Positions 20,301 to 30,479 of a stretch of DNA of 64,000 nt are shown one piece after another (position 1 is the stretch's first letter; each line of letters begins with the position of its first letter). Location: contig CM042163.1 of the NCBI GenBank assembly GCA_023376005.1, positions 6,056,367-6,120,366 of the forward strand. Direction: 5' to 3'. Source of the DNA: Doryteuthis pealeii. Taxonomy: Eukaryota; Mollusca; Cephalopoda; Myopsida; Loliginidae. The notes beneath the pieces were generated by a model. It saw only the letters and a list, made by a program, of their open reading frames with translations. It made no database searches and was not told the origin of the DNA. The position numbers and the translations under genes are program-made.

Positions 20301-20791
20301 TCAGGCTGCTTTCACACCCCGCCAACACACTAGCTCCCCTCCCCCGGTCTATCTTGGGATCAAGGATCGCGTTCCAATCACCCATTAGTACTAGCCGTCC
20401 CGGATACGTTATATACGGTCCCAACTGCCGAAAAAAGGCTTTCCTCTCCGCAACGATATTGGGCGCATAAACCGCGACCGCCCGGAACTTGTAGCCCCTC
20501 ACCGCAACATCGGCCACGATCAGTCTGCCACCTGCACCAGCAAAAACAATGTCGGTCACCGCATTCAGGCTGCGTTTCACCAGCAGCGACACACCCCTGC
20601 TACTCGGGCCACCATATGCCGAATAAACCTCAGAGATTCTTCGGCACATAGTCGTCCAAGTCCGATTCGAAGTGCGTCTCCAAAAGCGCGGCAACATCCA
20701 CTCCGAGGTGGTTGAATTCGGCAACCGCAAAATTAGCGCGTGTTGAGTCCTTCAACCCCCTCCCGTTCAAGCTGGCTAGAATAAGAGTCAT
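17342..20791 (-). pseudogene. LINE ORF2 (endonuclease-reverse transcriptase), nearly full length
   Basis: 3,450 nt, about 1,150 codons. AP endonuclease (codons ~1-225): ASLNGRGL, an LETH glutamate, VYAPNIVAERKAF, LMGDWNAILDPKIDR and MKSDHKLLTVTL carry the expected N, E, D/N and SDH residues. RT (~450-700): GLDGLPYEVYLRMSH, YRPITLLNTELKILARV, INLDQSKAFDRVDH, RQGCPSSPLLYVLALEPLL and YADDVTVFVSR. C-terminal motif near codon 1,005: CDRCGSGEEETAEHAFFHCP. Breaks: a frameshift near 20,636 (VPKDLFEVYS region), TGA for Arg just after FDRVDH near 19,007, and a 1-nt loss near 18,760. Otherwise open, so recently active. The start is set by the conserved AGGTAAGATGACTC context. Confidence 0.92.
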
Positions 20792-22520
20792 CTTACCTTT
20801 GCTTACTCAGTGTCCACTACGGACCGGAAGTCGTTTGATGTCAGGTCGCCGACTGCGTGACCCAGACTGCCTTTGCCGAGTTCAACTGTTACTCGGTTCG
20901 TCCGGGTGATGCCTCCGACGTGCAGGGATACAAGATTTTTAAAGCCCTGTAAAGGGAGGGTGAACATAAATCGGGACCCTTCCCTGGCAACAAGCCTTCA
21001 GTTTATCAAGGGAAGGGTGCTCCCTATCCGCCATCCTAATATCTGGGAAGGCCACCTCGGCCGCTCTCACCATAGCCCACACTCCTGTGGCACGGCCCAT
21101 CGCTTCCCGGATAAAGGTGGTCACCAGGGGTGCACCCTTAAAGTTTTTAGGTTGGTCGGTTCTCCGACCTTCCACAAGTTCTAGTTCTTGTAAAGGCTTC
21201 AAAGCCTTCCTTTGAATATGTGTTAGCTCCTTCTGAGGAGATGTATGCCACACCTCGCAGCAGTTCTCTCCCTCCAAGAACAATAAATTTTTGCTTTTTC
21301 TCCACTTGGAGATTGTGGAGAGCCTGCTGCTGCGCTTCCCTTTGTTGGGGGGAGAGGAGGATTCCGGGGTTTTCATTTTTTCCCCCTCCTCACCTTTTTG
21401 TGCAGAAATTTCCGGAGTGGGAGGTGTATGTGTATCAGGGGCTGGGGATTGGGTTTTCGGGACTGGGCAGGTTTTTGTGGTGTTTGCTGCGCTCTTGGCG
21501 CTTTTTTCTGTTGGGGTAACGGGCTGGGACTCCTCAATTTTTTTTTTTCTTTAAGATAGTGGTTTCTTCCTGTAAGCTCCTTTTCCGTATAGGAGTTATT
21601 CTTTTACGGGTAGAACCTTGAATTTTGGCAGGGGAGTCAGAAGTGGCCGCGCTAGGGGTTGGCGAAGTGCTTTTGCCCTTCTTCCCTACCACGGACCACC
21701 CCTCCCCTGCCGCTGTAGCCGCTGTTGTTTCCGTTCGCGCTGTGGTTGCAGCTGCCATCGTGGTTGCGGCTATCTTTGCTGCTGCTGTCGCTGCTCCTCC
21801 TCCGCTGGCTGCCTGCGCGAACGTCACTTTGCTGCTGGTGGTTCTGTCTCCGGTGCTGTCGCTGCTGCTGCTCTTCCGCACCGGGCAGTTCCTGGCTTGG
21901 TGCCCCGGCTTCCCGCACTCCCAGCACTGAGGTTTTCTCCCTTCGACTACAACCGTCAGCCGCTGCTGCTTGTAGTCCAGGTCATGCGGTATTTGCTCAA
22001 AGGCCTCCCTCGTTAGTTTCATCACGTACACATAATCGGGGAACTGGATTCCCGATCTTCCATATACGGGGTTGGAAGATTCCAGTTCCCTGTATGTACG
22101 TAGAAACGCTGCCACGTGCTTAGGTGACAGCGTTGGAGGGATGCTGAATACCGTGACCCTGGTACGGCGACAACCGAGATATTCCGGCTGTAGTCGAAGG
22201 TTCTTGTATACGACGTCTTTTGTTGCTCTCTTGGCTGCGTCTTCCTCAGTGGGCAGCAGCACTTCCCAAGTGGCGAAACTCCGCTGGTAAATGTACTTCG
22301 CGGGGATGTTGTTTGCGATCAGTACATCTACCAGCTCTTCTCTCCGTATGCCCATCAACCTTCTGGTTGATGCATTCGATGTGACATAGGAGAGAATCCG
22401 GCCACTGAGTTTTTCGCAGGTCTCCGGAACAGGGATCAACTTTTCCCCTGTATATACTTTTGGAAGTTTACTTCCGGAGCCTGCGTCTTGGGTGGTGGTT
22501 TCCATGCTGCCGCCTATGGG
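20335..22520. repeat. Segmental duplication 2, copy 1 (partner 31,540-33,680)
   Basis: Covers the ORF2 endonuclease start and most of an ORF1. The first ~1.2 kb is nearly identical to the partner, including the shared frameshift at the VPKDLFEVYS region. Confidence 0.82.
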
Positions 22521-22985
22521 AGTGCAGCCGGGGTCTTTTTGGCAGGGCCTTCCTTGGTGTTGGATGGAAGGCGTGGCCATTCACCTCCACCAAAGATGAA
22601 TGGCATTGGGGTTTGGGCGGGGCTGGTTTTGGGGGTATTCACTTCCGGGACTGGCGAGACCTCTTCTGTTGTTCCGGCCGTTGGTGGCGCAGAACAACTT
22701 TCACTTGTCCCGACCATCGGTGGTACGGGACACGATTCCTTCTGGAGGTGTGTGGGGCTGGCCCCTTTTGGGCCGGACGTAGCCTCACCCACCTCCTTGG
22801 ATTCCACGGCCGACGGTTGGTCGAGGACATCTGGATGGACAGGGCTGGCCCCTTCTGGGCCGGACGCATCCCTGTCCATCGTGACGGACGCCGTGGTACG
22901 ACTGCCTGTCGCCCCAGGGGAGAGCTTGGCCTCAGTCGCTCCTGGACTAGCCAACGCTTCTCCCCGACACTCATTGGTTCCATCC
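20803..22985 (-). pseudogene. LINE ORF1 (GGGEWPRL type)
   Basis: A 348-codon frame (22,580-21,534) has LSGRILSYVTSNASTRRLMG, IPAKYIYQRSFATWEVLLP, PEYLGCRRTRVTVFSIPPTL, LTREAFEQIPHDLDYKQQRL, knuckle CWECGKPGHQARNCP, an Ala/Thr-rich linker and GEGWSVVGKKGKSTSPTP. A homopolymer change near 21,540 shifts the frame. The C-terminal domain (21,376-20,939) is open until a 1-nt loss near 20,950, then resumes to the stop at 20,803. The N-terminal region above 22,500 is in a third frame and is fused in frame to ORF2 at 22,986. Confidence 0.85.
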
Positions 22986-23212
22986 AGGCTGCGTTTTACC
23001 AGCAGCGACACACCCCTGCTACTCGGGCCACCATATGCCGAATAAACCTCAAAGAGGTCCTTCGGCACATAGTCGTCCAAGTCCGATTCGAAGTGTGTCT
23101 CCAAGAGCGCGGCAACATCCACACCGAGGTGGTTGAATTCGGCAACCGCAAAATTAGCGCGTGTTGAGTCCTTCAACCCCCTCCCGTTCAAACTGGCTAG
23201 AACAAGATTCAT
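22986..23212 (-). pseudogene. LINE ORF2 5' fragment fused in frame to ORF1
   Basis: From ATG 23,212: MNLVLASLNGRGLKDSTRAN through VAALLETHFESDLDDYVPKD to LLVKRSLD at codon 75, then GTNECRGEALASPGATEA of an ORF1 N-terminus in the same frame. The combined open frame is 232 codons (to 22,514). The two parents share CATCC at the joint. No 5' UTR or ORF1 start is left between them. Confidence 0.85.
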
Positions 23213-23229
23213 CTTACCTTTTCTGGTCT

Positions 23230-25577
23230 CTACTCAGTGTCCACTACGGACCGGAAGTCGTTCAACGTCAGATCGCCGACTGCATGACCCAGGCTGCCTT
23301 TTCCAAGCTCCAATGATACTCGGTTCGTCCGGGTGATGCCTCCGACGTGTAAGGGATACAGTAACTTTAGGGCCCTGTATAAAGAAGGATGCACATTAAT
23401 GGGGACCCTTCCCTGGCAAGCTGCCTTCATTTTTTCTAAAGTAGGGTGCTCCTTCTCCGCCATCCTTATATCCGGGAAAGCCACCTCGGCCGCTCTCACC
23501 ATTGACCACACACCCGTGGCGCGGCCCTTCGCCTCCCGGATAAAGGTGGTCACCATAGGAGCACCCTTAAAGTTTTCTGGTCTGTCAACGTTCTTTCCCG
23601 ATACTTTGTCTCATTCCTCCAGGGGACGTAGCGCTCTCCTCTGGACATGCGTCAGGTCTTTATCGGGGGACGCATGCCAGACCTCACAGCACTTATATCC
23701 TTCTAAAAACAGAAGGTTTTTACTTTTTCTCCTTCTGGAGAGTGCTGAGAGTCTGTGCCCCCTGGAGGTGTGCTTTGTTGTCGGGGGAGGGGTTGGTGAC
23801 TGAGCGCCAAAAACAAACACTCCTGCATCTTGCTCCATTTCTGCTATTTGAGCTGCTTGCTCTGCAGGAGTGGGGGGAGATGCAGGAGATACAGGAATGG
23901 GAGGAGAGGTGGGTGTATGATTTGGTTGCTTTTCAGGGGATGGAGATTGGGCTTTGGGGGTTGGGCAGATTTTGGTGGTTTCTGTGGTGTTTGTGCGTTT
24001 TTTCTTCTTTCTTTTTTCTTGTGGGGAAGGGGGGTGGGACTCCTCAATCTTTTTCAAGGATGAGGAAGAAGTGCTCGCGCCATCTGTGGTACCTTTTCCG
24101 ATCCTAAAAAGGATTTTTGCAGCTCCCGGGATCTTGATGTTAGCTGCTCCCGGGATCTTTGATGTTCCTCCAGGAATCTTGGCAGGAGAGTCAGAAGTGG
24201 CAGCGATAGTGGTGTGGGGAGTTTTTCTACCCCTCCTTACTACCGCTGACCACCCCTCCCCTGCCGTTGTAGCTGCTACTGCTGATGTTACTGCAGATGT
24301 AATTTTCACAGATGTCGCTGGTGTCGCAGGTGTCGTGGTGCTGGTGGTCGTCGTCTTGGTCATCTTCCTCTCCGGGCAGTTCTTCGCCTGGTGGCCTGGT
24401 CTTCGGCACACCCAGCAGTGAGGTTTCCTCCCTTCGACTACAACCGTTAGCCGATGGTCAGTAAAGTTCAGAATATCTGGGATGGCGTCAAATCCCTCCC
24501 TCGTCAACCTTAGCTTGTAGCTGTAGTCGGGGAACTGGATCCCTGATTTACCATACAGGGGTTCTGACGATTCCAGCTCCCCGTACTGGCCGAGAAAAAC
24601 GCCAACATGTTCTGGTGACAGTGAGGGAGGGATCCCGAACACGCTGACTTTTGTTCGACGGCACCCCAGATATTCCGGTTGCAGCCGAATGTGTTGGTAT
24701 ATGAGGTCTTTTGTTGATATCCTCACTGCTTCTTCACTGGAGGGCAGCAGCACGTCCCACGTAGCGAAGCTTCGCTGGTAGACGTATTTCGCCGGTGTTT
24801 TGGTGGCGATTAATGCGTCTACCAGCTGCTCCCTTCCTATGCCGATCAATCTTTTTGTTGTTACGTTGGTCGTGACATAGGAAAGGGTCCTGGTCTTTAT
24901 ACCTCCGCAGAACTCCGGGTCCGGGAGGAGAGTTGCTCCATTAATCAGTTTTCTGAAGTATTCCTCCCGGGTCTTTGTTGTTGTTGTTGTTGTTGTAGCC
25001 CCCGGAGTCTGGGGCGTGGGGGATGGTCTCCATGCTGCTGCCGCCGGGCTGGATTTTGAAGGGGAGCTCTCCTTGGTTGGAGAGTCGGAAAGGAGGTGGG
25101 GCCAGTCATCTCCATCCAACGTGAATGGAAACGTTATTGGCCTCACCTCGCCCTTCTTCTTCTTGTCTATTGCGGCTCCAGCCTCTGCCCGGAGAGGGCC
25201 TTGTTCTGGTTCTGGGATCTTCGGGTTGTCTGGGTCCGGGTCTTTCGCTTCGGTCACAGGGGTGGCTCTGGCTCCGGCCTCTACCCGGTCTGGGTCAGCC
25301 TCCGACGTCACTCCTGATTCTGGGACGGCGGGCTCGGTGATTTCCGGGTCCGCGCTTTTTTCCTTCTCGAGGATGGCCCTTCTGGGCCGGATGTATCCTC
25401 GGGGTTGGCCTCTCCTGGGCCTGACGCCGTGGGGTCGCTGTTTGTCACCCCAGGGGAGGGCGTGGCCTCAGTCCCTCCTGGACTAGCCATCACCTCTCCC
25501 CGACACTCCACTGTGCCCGGCTCAACGATCCTGAGGGCCTCAGGATCCACTGAGCTGTCCGACTCAGCGTCGGACAT
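23230..25577 (-). pseudogene. LINE ORF1, best-preserved copy (MSDAESDSS type)
   Basis: 2,348 nt, about 780 codons, lightly broken. N-terminus from 25,577 (MSDAESDSSVDPEALRIVEP), frameshift near 25,360, then one 566-codon frame (25,311-23,611): EVRPITFPFTLDGDDWPHLL; RNA-binding start LLPDPEFCGGIKTRTLSYVT; TPAKYVYQRSFATWDVLLPS; PEYLGCRRTKVSVFGIPPSL; an RRM-like end through LTVVVEGRKPH; knuckle CWVCRRPGHQAKNCP; GEGWSAVVRRGRKTPHTTI with SDSPAKIPG; a Lys/Pro/Ser linker; and LLFLEGYKCCEVWHASPDKD. A small deletion near 23,610 gives an early stop, and the C-terminal domain then runs open to 23,230. Good reference for the protein's layout. Confidence 0.9.
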
Positions 25578-25579
25578 CC

Positions 25580-25905
25580 CCTTAACAGGGGGCCAACTAG
25601 TACCTCCCCTTCTTTTTGTTTCAAAAGAAGGGTACTTCTCTAAACAGAGAGCAAGATGTTACCTCCCCTTCTTTCAAAACAAAAAGAAGGGTACTCCTCT
25701 GAGCAGAGGCCAATTGGGGATACCTCCCCTTCCACAAAGGAAGGGTACTTCCCTAAACAGGGATCAAGAGTTACCTCCCCCTCCAACAAAGGAGGGGTAC
25801 TTCCCTAATCAGGGACCAGCTGCTACCTCCCCTTCCCAAAAGGAAAGGGTACCTCCCTTAACAGGGACCCAGCTATTACCTCCCCTTTTTAACAAGGGTA
25901 CAATG
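25580..25905 (-). repeat. LINE 5' UTR with six double-hairpin units
   Basis: The longest array in the window. It shows paired arm changes: CCCTTCC...GGAAGGG versus CCCCTCC...GGAGGGG, and TTCCCT...AGGGA versus TTCTCT...AGAGA. The last unit keeps only the first stem in degraded form. The following 80 bp (to 25,984) hold CTCTTCTCGCAGGAC and CCGCGAGAAACGG, close to leader sequence of the diverged-middle U2 type. Confidence 0.8.
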
Positions 25906-25983
25906 CTCTTCTCGCAGGACAAACGAAAAAACCAACCGCTTGGAACAGCCGACGCGTGCATTCCAAACCGCGAGAAACGGAAA

Positions 25984-26002
25984 CAAAAGGCCGAGAAGCG
26001 AT
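25984..26002 (-). ncRNA. U2 snRNA 5'-end-derived head (short)
   Basis: Minus strand ATCGCTTCTCGGCCTTTTG, identical to U2 nt 1-19, then diverges (TTTCCGTTTCTCGCGG). It keeps the TTTTG lost in the 8-nt-deleted heads. It abuts an A-tract-type 3' UTR. Confidence 0.75.
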
Positions 26003-26466
26003 ATATTTGGTAGGTACGATTGCATCTCTTGATCCGATCCCACGAAACAAAAGCACCTCACGACACTATTATTTATTCACATGAAAAAGGTTACAGAGAT
26101 GCAAATCATACACATCTGAGCATAATGCCCGAAAAAAGTTTTTGAGGGAGGTGGGGTTGGTGACAAAATTGGTCATACAGCTACTTGGTTCTAACTAGCT
26201 AGGTACATTCATTGACCGTTTCATACAATAATAAATACTAGACATTCTTCTCCTTACACAGCCATCTTACACACTATTTTCCAAAACACACAATGCCTAC
26301 TTAAAACCCCAAAAGAAAATTTTTATCTTTTTTTTAAACAAATTTTATTGAAAACTTTTCAATGGAGGGGATGGGTTACAAAATCAAAACAAAAAACCCC
26401 AGAAAACCGAAAAACAACAAAAATAGGTCTTTTGGTTTCCCCCTTATCCCTCGCTATTTTTAGGGT
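26003..26466 (-). other. LINE 3' UTR, A-tract subtype
   Basis: It is homologous to 7,159-7,630, with the AATAAA-plus-A-tract near 26,320-26,350. Instead of an ORF2 end it is joined at about 26,466 to an unrelated plus-strand pseudogene. Confidence 0.75.
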
Positions 26467-26469
26467 AGA

Positions 26470-27227
26470 TGGCTAGGATCAAGACCATGAGCAAGTACAA
26501 TGCAGCCATTCATCAGGCCTTGTGGATGGCCAGAAACTTGTATTCTATGAAGATGTTCATGTTTGCTGAACAGTTGGAGTACGAGGAAACTGTTATGAAG
26601 CTGGAACGCCTCAACCTCTTCCTAGGACTGTTTTATACATCCATGTTGATGACATCTATACTTGCTGCAGACCCTCCTGCAAGTGATCTGCAGTTCATGA
26701 AGGACATGATGAAGTTCAAGAGTACAGATCCAGACATTGCTCAAGCAGTGCTACAAAAAACTTGAAAACCACAGGTACCTGACACGGAAGGTTGTGCCGT
26801 TCGCTCTCTTCGGTAGCAGACTCAGTGACAAAGAGAAGCAAGACATTGCTGCCAAGCTGCTTGCTACTGAGAAGCCAAATAGCTTCAGACAAGGAAACCT
26901 GTGTTCCCTCAGGTTACAGCCAAGACGACTCTGGGTGATATGGTTGGTCCAGAGTGTCATCTTCTGCTTGACACCCTTGGCATCGAGTCTGAGTGGCTTC
27001 TGTAACCTATAGCAACATGTCCAAGGAGTGATATCTACAGCAAGGCCCTGGAATATGTCAGCAATGTAAAAGTAGTAAATGACATCGCTGAGCGGGGAGT
27101 CAAGATGATGAGTGATTTTGCAAACATCATTACCACAGATTCTCAGGAAAGAGAGTATCTTCTTCAAGCTGTGGAATACAACAATGAGCGATTTGATAGC
27201 TTCAAGAAGCAAACTCTGAACATATGA
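26470..27227 (+). pseudogene. Pseudogene of an unnamed conserved metazoan family
   Basis: Three plus-strand frames join by frameshifts near 26,755, 26,895 and 27,005. Frame pieces: ARIKTMSKYNAAIHQALWMA and NLYSMKMFMFAEQLEYEETV (26,470-26,760); TRKVVPFALFGSRLSDKEKQ; KPVFPQVTAKTTLGDMVGPE with LLLDTLGIESEWL; then KALEYVSNVKVVNDIAERGV and EYLLQAVEYNNERFDSFKKQ to a stop at 27,227. The VVNDIAERGVKMMSDF pattern recalls uncharacterised proteins I have seen repeated in invertebrate genomes; I cannot name a function. It is the only clear plus-strand coding relic outside the small retroposons. Confidence 0.65.
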
Positions 27228-27650
27228 CTCTGAAGTGTCCTTCTGACATGGACAATAGACTTTTCTGCCCCTTGAAAATAGTTTTTAGGATCTTTGTCAC
27301 ACATTTTCTGATGTCAAGATTGTAATATTTATGAAATTTTGATATTTTTCAGAATATGATGTCTTTTTTTTCTTGAATGTTTACTTGGATTATTTTTACA
27401 GAAAGAGTATTACAAATGCTTCAATTTGATACCCAGTTTGTTGTTCTATCCCAATTGTAACAAAAGTTACAGGTGAAAAACTGTCTGGCAGAAGGCAAAA
27501 TTTGTCACTTTTCTACTATCGCGGGCTTAATATCTTGAGGTCCAATGAGGCAAAGGTTCCTGACATTTTACCTCAAAATGGTTGTGATTTTCGGCTTTTC
27601 CAGGTCAAAAAGCATGGGAAACCATGCAGGAGGGTATAAAAAAAGGAAAA
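27228..27650. other. AT-rich unassigned sequence
   Basis: It follows the pseudogene stop and precedes a LINE ORF2 stub. It is AT-rich with T runs (27,365-27,375) and has no ORF or repeat shared with the rest of the window. It may be the 3' end of the captured transcript or unrelated host DNA. No poly(A) tail or target duplication is obvious. Confidence 0.4.
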
Positions 27651-27726
27651 AGTTGATTTTTGAACAGGTCTAATGTGACGTGTCCCTCAGGCCCCTCCCG
27701 TTCAAACTGGCAAGGAAAAGAGACAT
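27651..27726 (-). pseudogene. ORF2 5' stub of a diverged LINE subfamily
   Basis: From 27,726: MSLFLASLNGRGLRDTSH then a stop. The endonuclease start motif is kept, but the element breaks off after about 20 codons into AT-rich sequence. The ORF1 stop/spacer reads TAAGGTAGG, a diverged form of the AGGTAAG site. Confidence 0.7.
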
Positions 27727-27740
27727 TAAAATGGCCTACC

Positions 27741-29215
27741 TTAGTCAGTGTCCACCACTGGTCGAAAGTCCTCCTGAGTAAGAATGCCGACGGTGTGACC
27801 CAGACTGCCTTTGCCAAGCTCATTAGTCACTTGGCCCGTCCGGGTTATACCTCCGACATCTGTTGGGAACCTGATTTTTGCTGCCCTATAAAATGAGGGG
27901 TGCATAAAAATAGGGTCCCTGCCCTGGCACTTAGTTTTCAGTCCTTTTAGACTGGGATGCGCTTTCTCTACCAGCCTTATGTCCGGAAAAGCGCTTTCGG
28001 CTGCTTTAATGAATTGCCAAAGTCCACTGGCGCAGCGTTCCTCCTCTCGGTTTAGGGTCTGCGCGTGTCGGTGCTGTCGCCGGAATTGTTGCTGCAGTTG
28101 GGCGCGGTGTTGGCACCTTCTTGGGGCAGTTCCTGGCCAAATGCCCCTTCTGGCCGCATTCCCAACACTGTGGCCTTCTGCCCTCCACCACCACAGTCAG
28201 CTGGATCCCCTCGTACTCCAGGGTGTCTGGGATCGCCTCGAAAGCTTTTTTGGTCAAATCCATGACGAAGAGGAAATCCGCCGTCTGGATGCTTCTTTCG
28301 AAAGATGGCGCCATGGTGTGGAGATCGCTGAAGGAGTTTAGGTAGGACATTAGGTAGTCCACCGAGAGTCCCACCGGAACATTAAACACCGAGACATTCG
28401 TCCTTCGGCGACCCCGGTACTCCGGCTGCAGCCTGATGTTCTTATGACGGATGTCTCTTTTGGAGAGCTTTAATGCCTCCTCTGCACTGGGCAGCAGGAT
28501 GTCCCAAGTGGCGAAGCTCCTCCTGCACAGATACTTCGGACTGATTTTCTTTTCCAGGAGGATGTCAATCATCGTCTCTCTTGAGGCTAACCAGTTTCCT
28601 TGTAGCTGAATCTGTGGCCACAAGAGAGAGAGTTCTCTGCTCGATGTCCGCCCTGGCCTCAGAGACTGGTGTGAGTTTATTCCCCTCTACCAGGTTCTTG
28701 TACTTGAGATCCCAGTTCTCACGCAGCTTCTGGGGGTCCTGCTCCATAAAATTTTCCGGCTTCCATGGTGACTGCTGCTGAGCCACCTTCTGGGCCATCG
28801 TGGGTTGTGGAAGACTGCCCACCTTAATAGTGTCAGGGGTCGCCCGTCCCCCACTGGGAAGCACCGACTTGGGTGGTCCAGCCGTAGCCGGCTTTGGGAT
28901 GAGGTTCTTCCTCCTCCTACTCCTCTTCCTCCGCCTTGGAGCAGCACTGGTGCCTGCGTCTTCAGGTGGAGCTGGCCCTGGCGGCTCCTGGCCGGCCACG
29001 ACTCCACCCGCGACTTTGGGATCTTTCGGGGCAGCTGGCCCTGACGGCTCTTGGCCGGCCACGACTGCTCCTCGGTCCCCAGCGGGTTCGGCACCCGCGA
29101 CCGTGGGACCTTCAGGGGCAGCTGGTCCTGGCGGCTCCTGTCCGACCACGACTGCCTCTGTGGGTGGAGCTGGCCCTGGCGGCTCTTGGCCGGCCACGAC
29201 CTCGGTCCACAGCTG
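27741..29215 (-). pseudogene. LINE ORF1, diverged subfamily (VAGQEPPGPAP repeats)
   Basis: The N-terminal part (29,197-28,800) has about five tandem copies of a VVAGQEPPGPAP-like unit, then a basic stretch RRRKRSRRRK. Next come the RNA-binding start (LTPVSEARADIEQRTLSLVA), a frameshift near 28,600, then KISPKYLCRRSFATWDILLP, PEYRGRRRTNVSVFNVPVGL, an RRM-like end and knuckle CWECGQKGHLARNCP (about 28,125-28,170). Near 28,040 the linker is deleted and the C-terminal domain follows (AFPDIRLVEKAHPSLKGLKT, THE-like GGITRTGQ) to VVDTD-stop at 27,741. It is clearly more distant than the other ORF1 copies. The true start is missing. Confidence 0.8.
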
Positions 29216-29786
29216 CAGATCTATTCTTCCCAGGTGTCGCTGGTGTCGCAGGTGTCGTGGTGCTGGTGGTCGTCGTCTTGGTCTTGGTTGCAGTCATCTT
29301 CCTCTCCGGGCAGTTCTTCGCCTGGTGGCCTGGTCTTCGGCACACCCAGCAGTGAGGTTTCCGACCTTCGACCACAACCGTTAGTTGATGGTCCGTGAAA
29401 TTAAGAATATCTGGGATGGCGTCAAATCCCTCCCTCGTCAACCTTAATTTGTAACTGTAATCGGGGAACTGGATCCCTGATTTACCATACAGGGGTTCTG
29501 ATGATTCCAGCTCCCCGTATTGGCCCAGAAAAACGCCAACATGTTCTGGTGACAGTGAGGGAGGGATCCCGAACACGCTCACTTTTGTTCGATGGCACCC
29601 CAGATATTCCGGTTGCAGCCGAATGTGTTGGTAGATCAGGTCCTTTGTTGAAATCCTCACTGCTTCTTCACTGGAGGGCAGCAGCACGTCCCACTTAGCG
29701 AAGCTTCGCTGGTAGACGTATTTCGCCGGTGTTTTATTGGCGATTAATGCGTCTACCAGCTGCTCCCTTCCTATGCCGATCAACCT
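29216..29786 (-). pseudogene. LINE ORF1 RNA-binding/knuckle fragment
   Basis: A 232-codon frame (29,810-29,112) covers IGREQLVDALIANKTPAKYV, SFAKWDVLLPSSEEAV, PEYLGCHRTKVSVFGIPPSL, an RRM-like end and CWVCRRPGHQAKNCP, nearly identical to 24,360-24,850. Its lower end runs in frame into the repeat region of the diverged ORF1; its upper end is joined to ORF2 codon ~227 (LLTVK). Confidence 0.85.
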
Positions 29787-30469
29787 TGACAGTAAGCAAT
29801 TTATGGTCACTCTTCACATAATCGTGGAACACGGGGCACCTAACAAAGTCAATGTCAGCTCTTCTAACTAACACCCTGTCCAGATAGGATCTATCTGAGG
29901 CAGGGGACGAGCTACGAGCCCATGTCCACATCTCCACCCTGGGTGATCCAGGCGAAACCTGTCGGCCATTAGGTCGATCAGGCTGCTTTCACCCCCCCCC
30001 GACCCACTAGCTCCCCTCCCCGGTCTATCTTGGGATCAAGGATCGCATTCCAATCACCCATTAAAACTAACCGGCCCGGATACGTTATATACGGTCCCAA
30101 CTGCCGAAAAAAGGCTTTCCTCTCCGCAACGATATTGGGCGCATAAACCGCAACCACTCGGAACTTGTAGCTTTTCACTGCAACATCGGCCACGATCAGC
30201 CTTCCACCTGCACCAGCAAAAACAATGTCGGTCACCGCACCCAGGCTGCGTTTTACTAGCAGTGACACACCCCTGCTACTCGGGCCACCATATGCCGAAT
30301 AAACCTCAAAGAGGTCCTTCGGCACATAGTCGTCCAAGTCCGATTCGAAGTGTATCTCCTGCACCGCGGCAACGTCCACTCCGAGGTGGTTGAATTCGGC
30401 AACCGCAAAATTAGCGCAAGTTGAGTCCTTCAACCCCCTCCCGTTCAAACTGGCGAGAACAAGAGCCAT
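29787..30469 (-). pseudogene. LINE ORF2 endonuclease fragment
   Basis: ATG at 30,469 (MALVLASLNGRGLKDSTCAN). The endonuclease domain is nearly whole: QEIHFESDLDDYV, VAVYAPNIVAERKAF, MGDWNAILDPKIDRG, then after a frameshift and ~15-bp loss near 29,960-29,990 MWTWARSSSPASDRSYLDRV and VKSDHKLLTVK. It ends at codon 227, right after SDH, so RT is absent. Confidence 0.9.
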
Positions 30470-30479
30470 CTTACCTTGT

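Noticed and set aside
17342..20791. Intact, active ORF2
   Set aside because: It has all key motifs but also a frameshift near 20,636, a stop near 19,007 and a 1-nt loss near 18,760.
23611..25311. Retroviral or LTR-retrotransposon gag because of the CCHC knuckle
   Set aside because: There is no protease, integrase or LTR; the partner ORF is an AP endonuclease plus LINE-type RT, and the junctions fit non-LTR structure.
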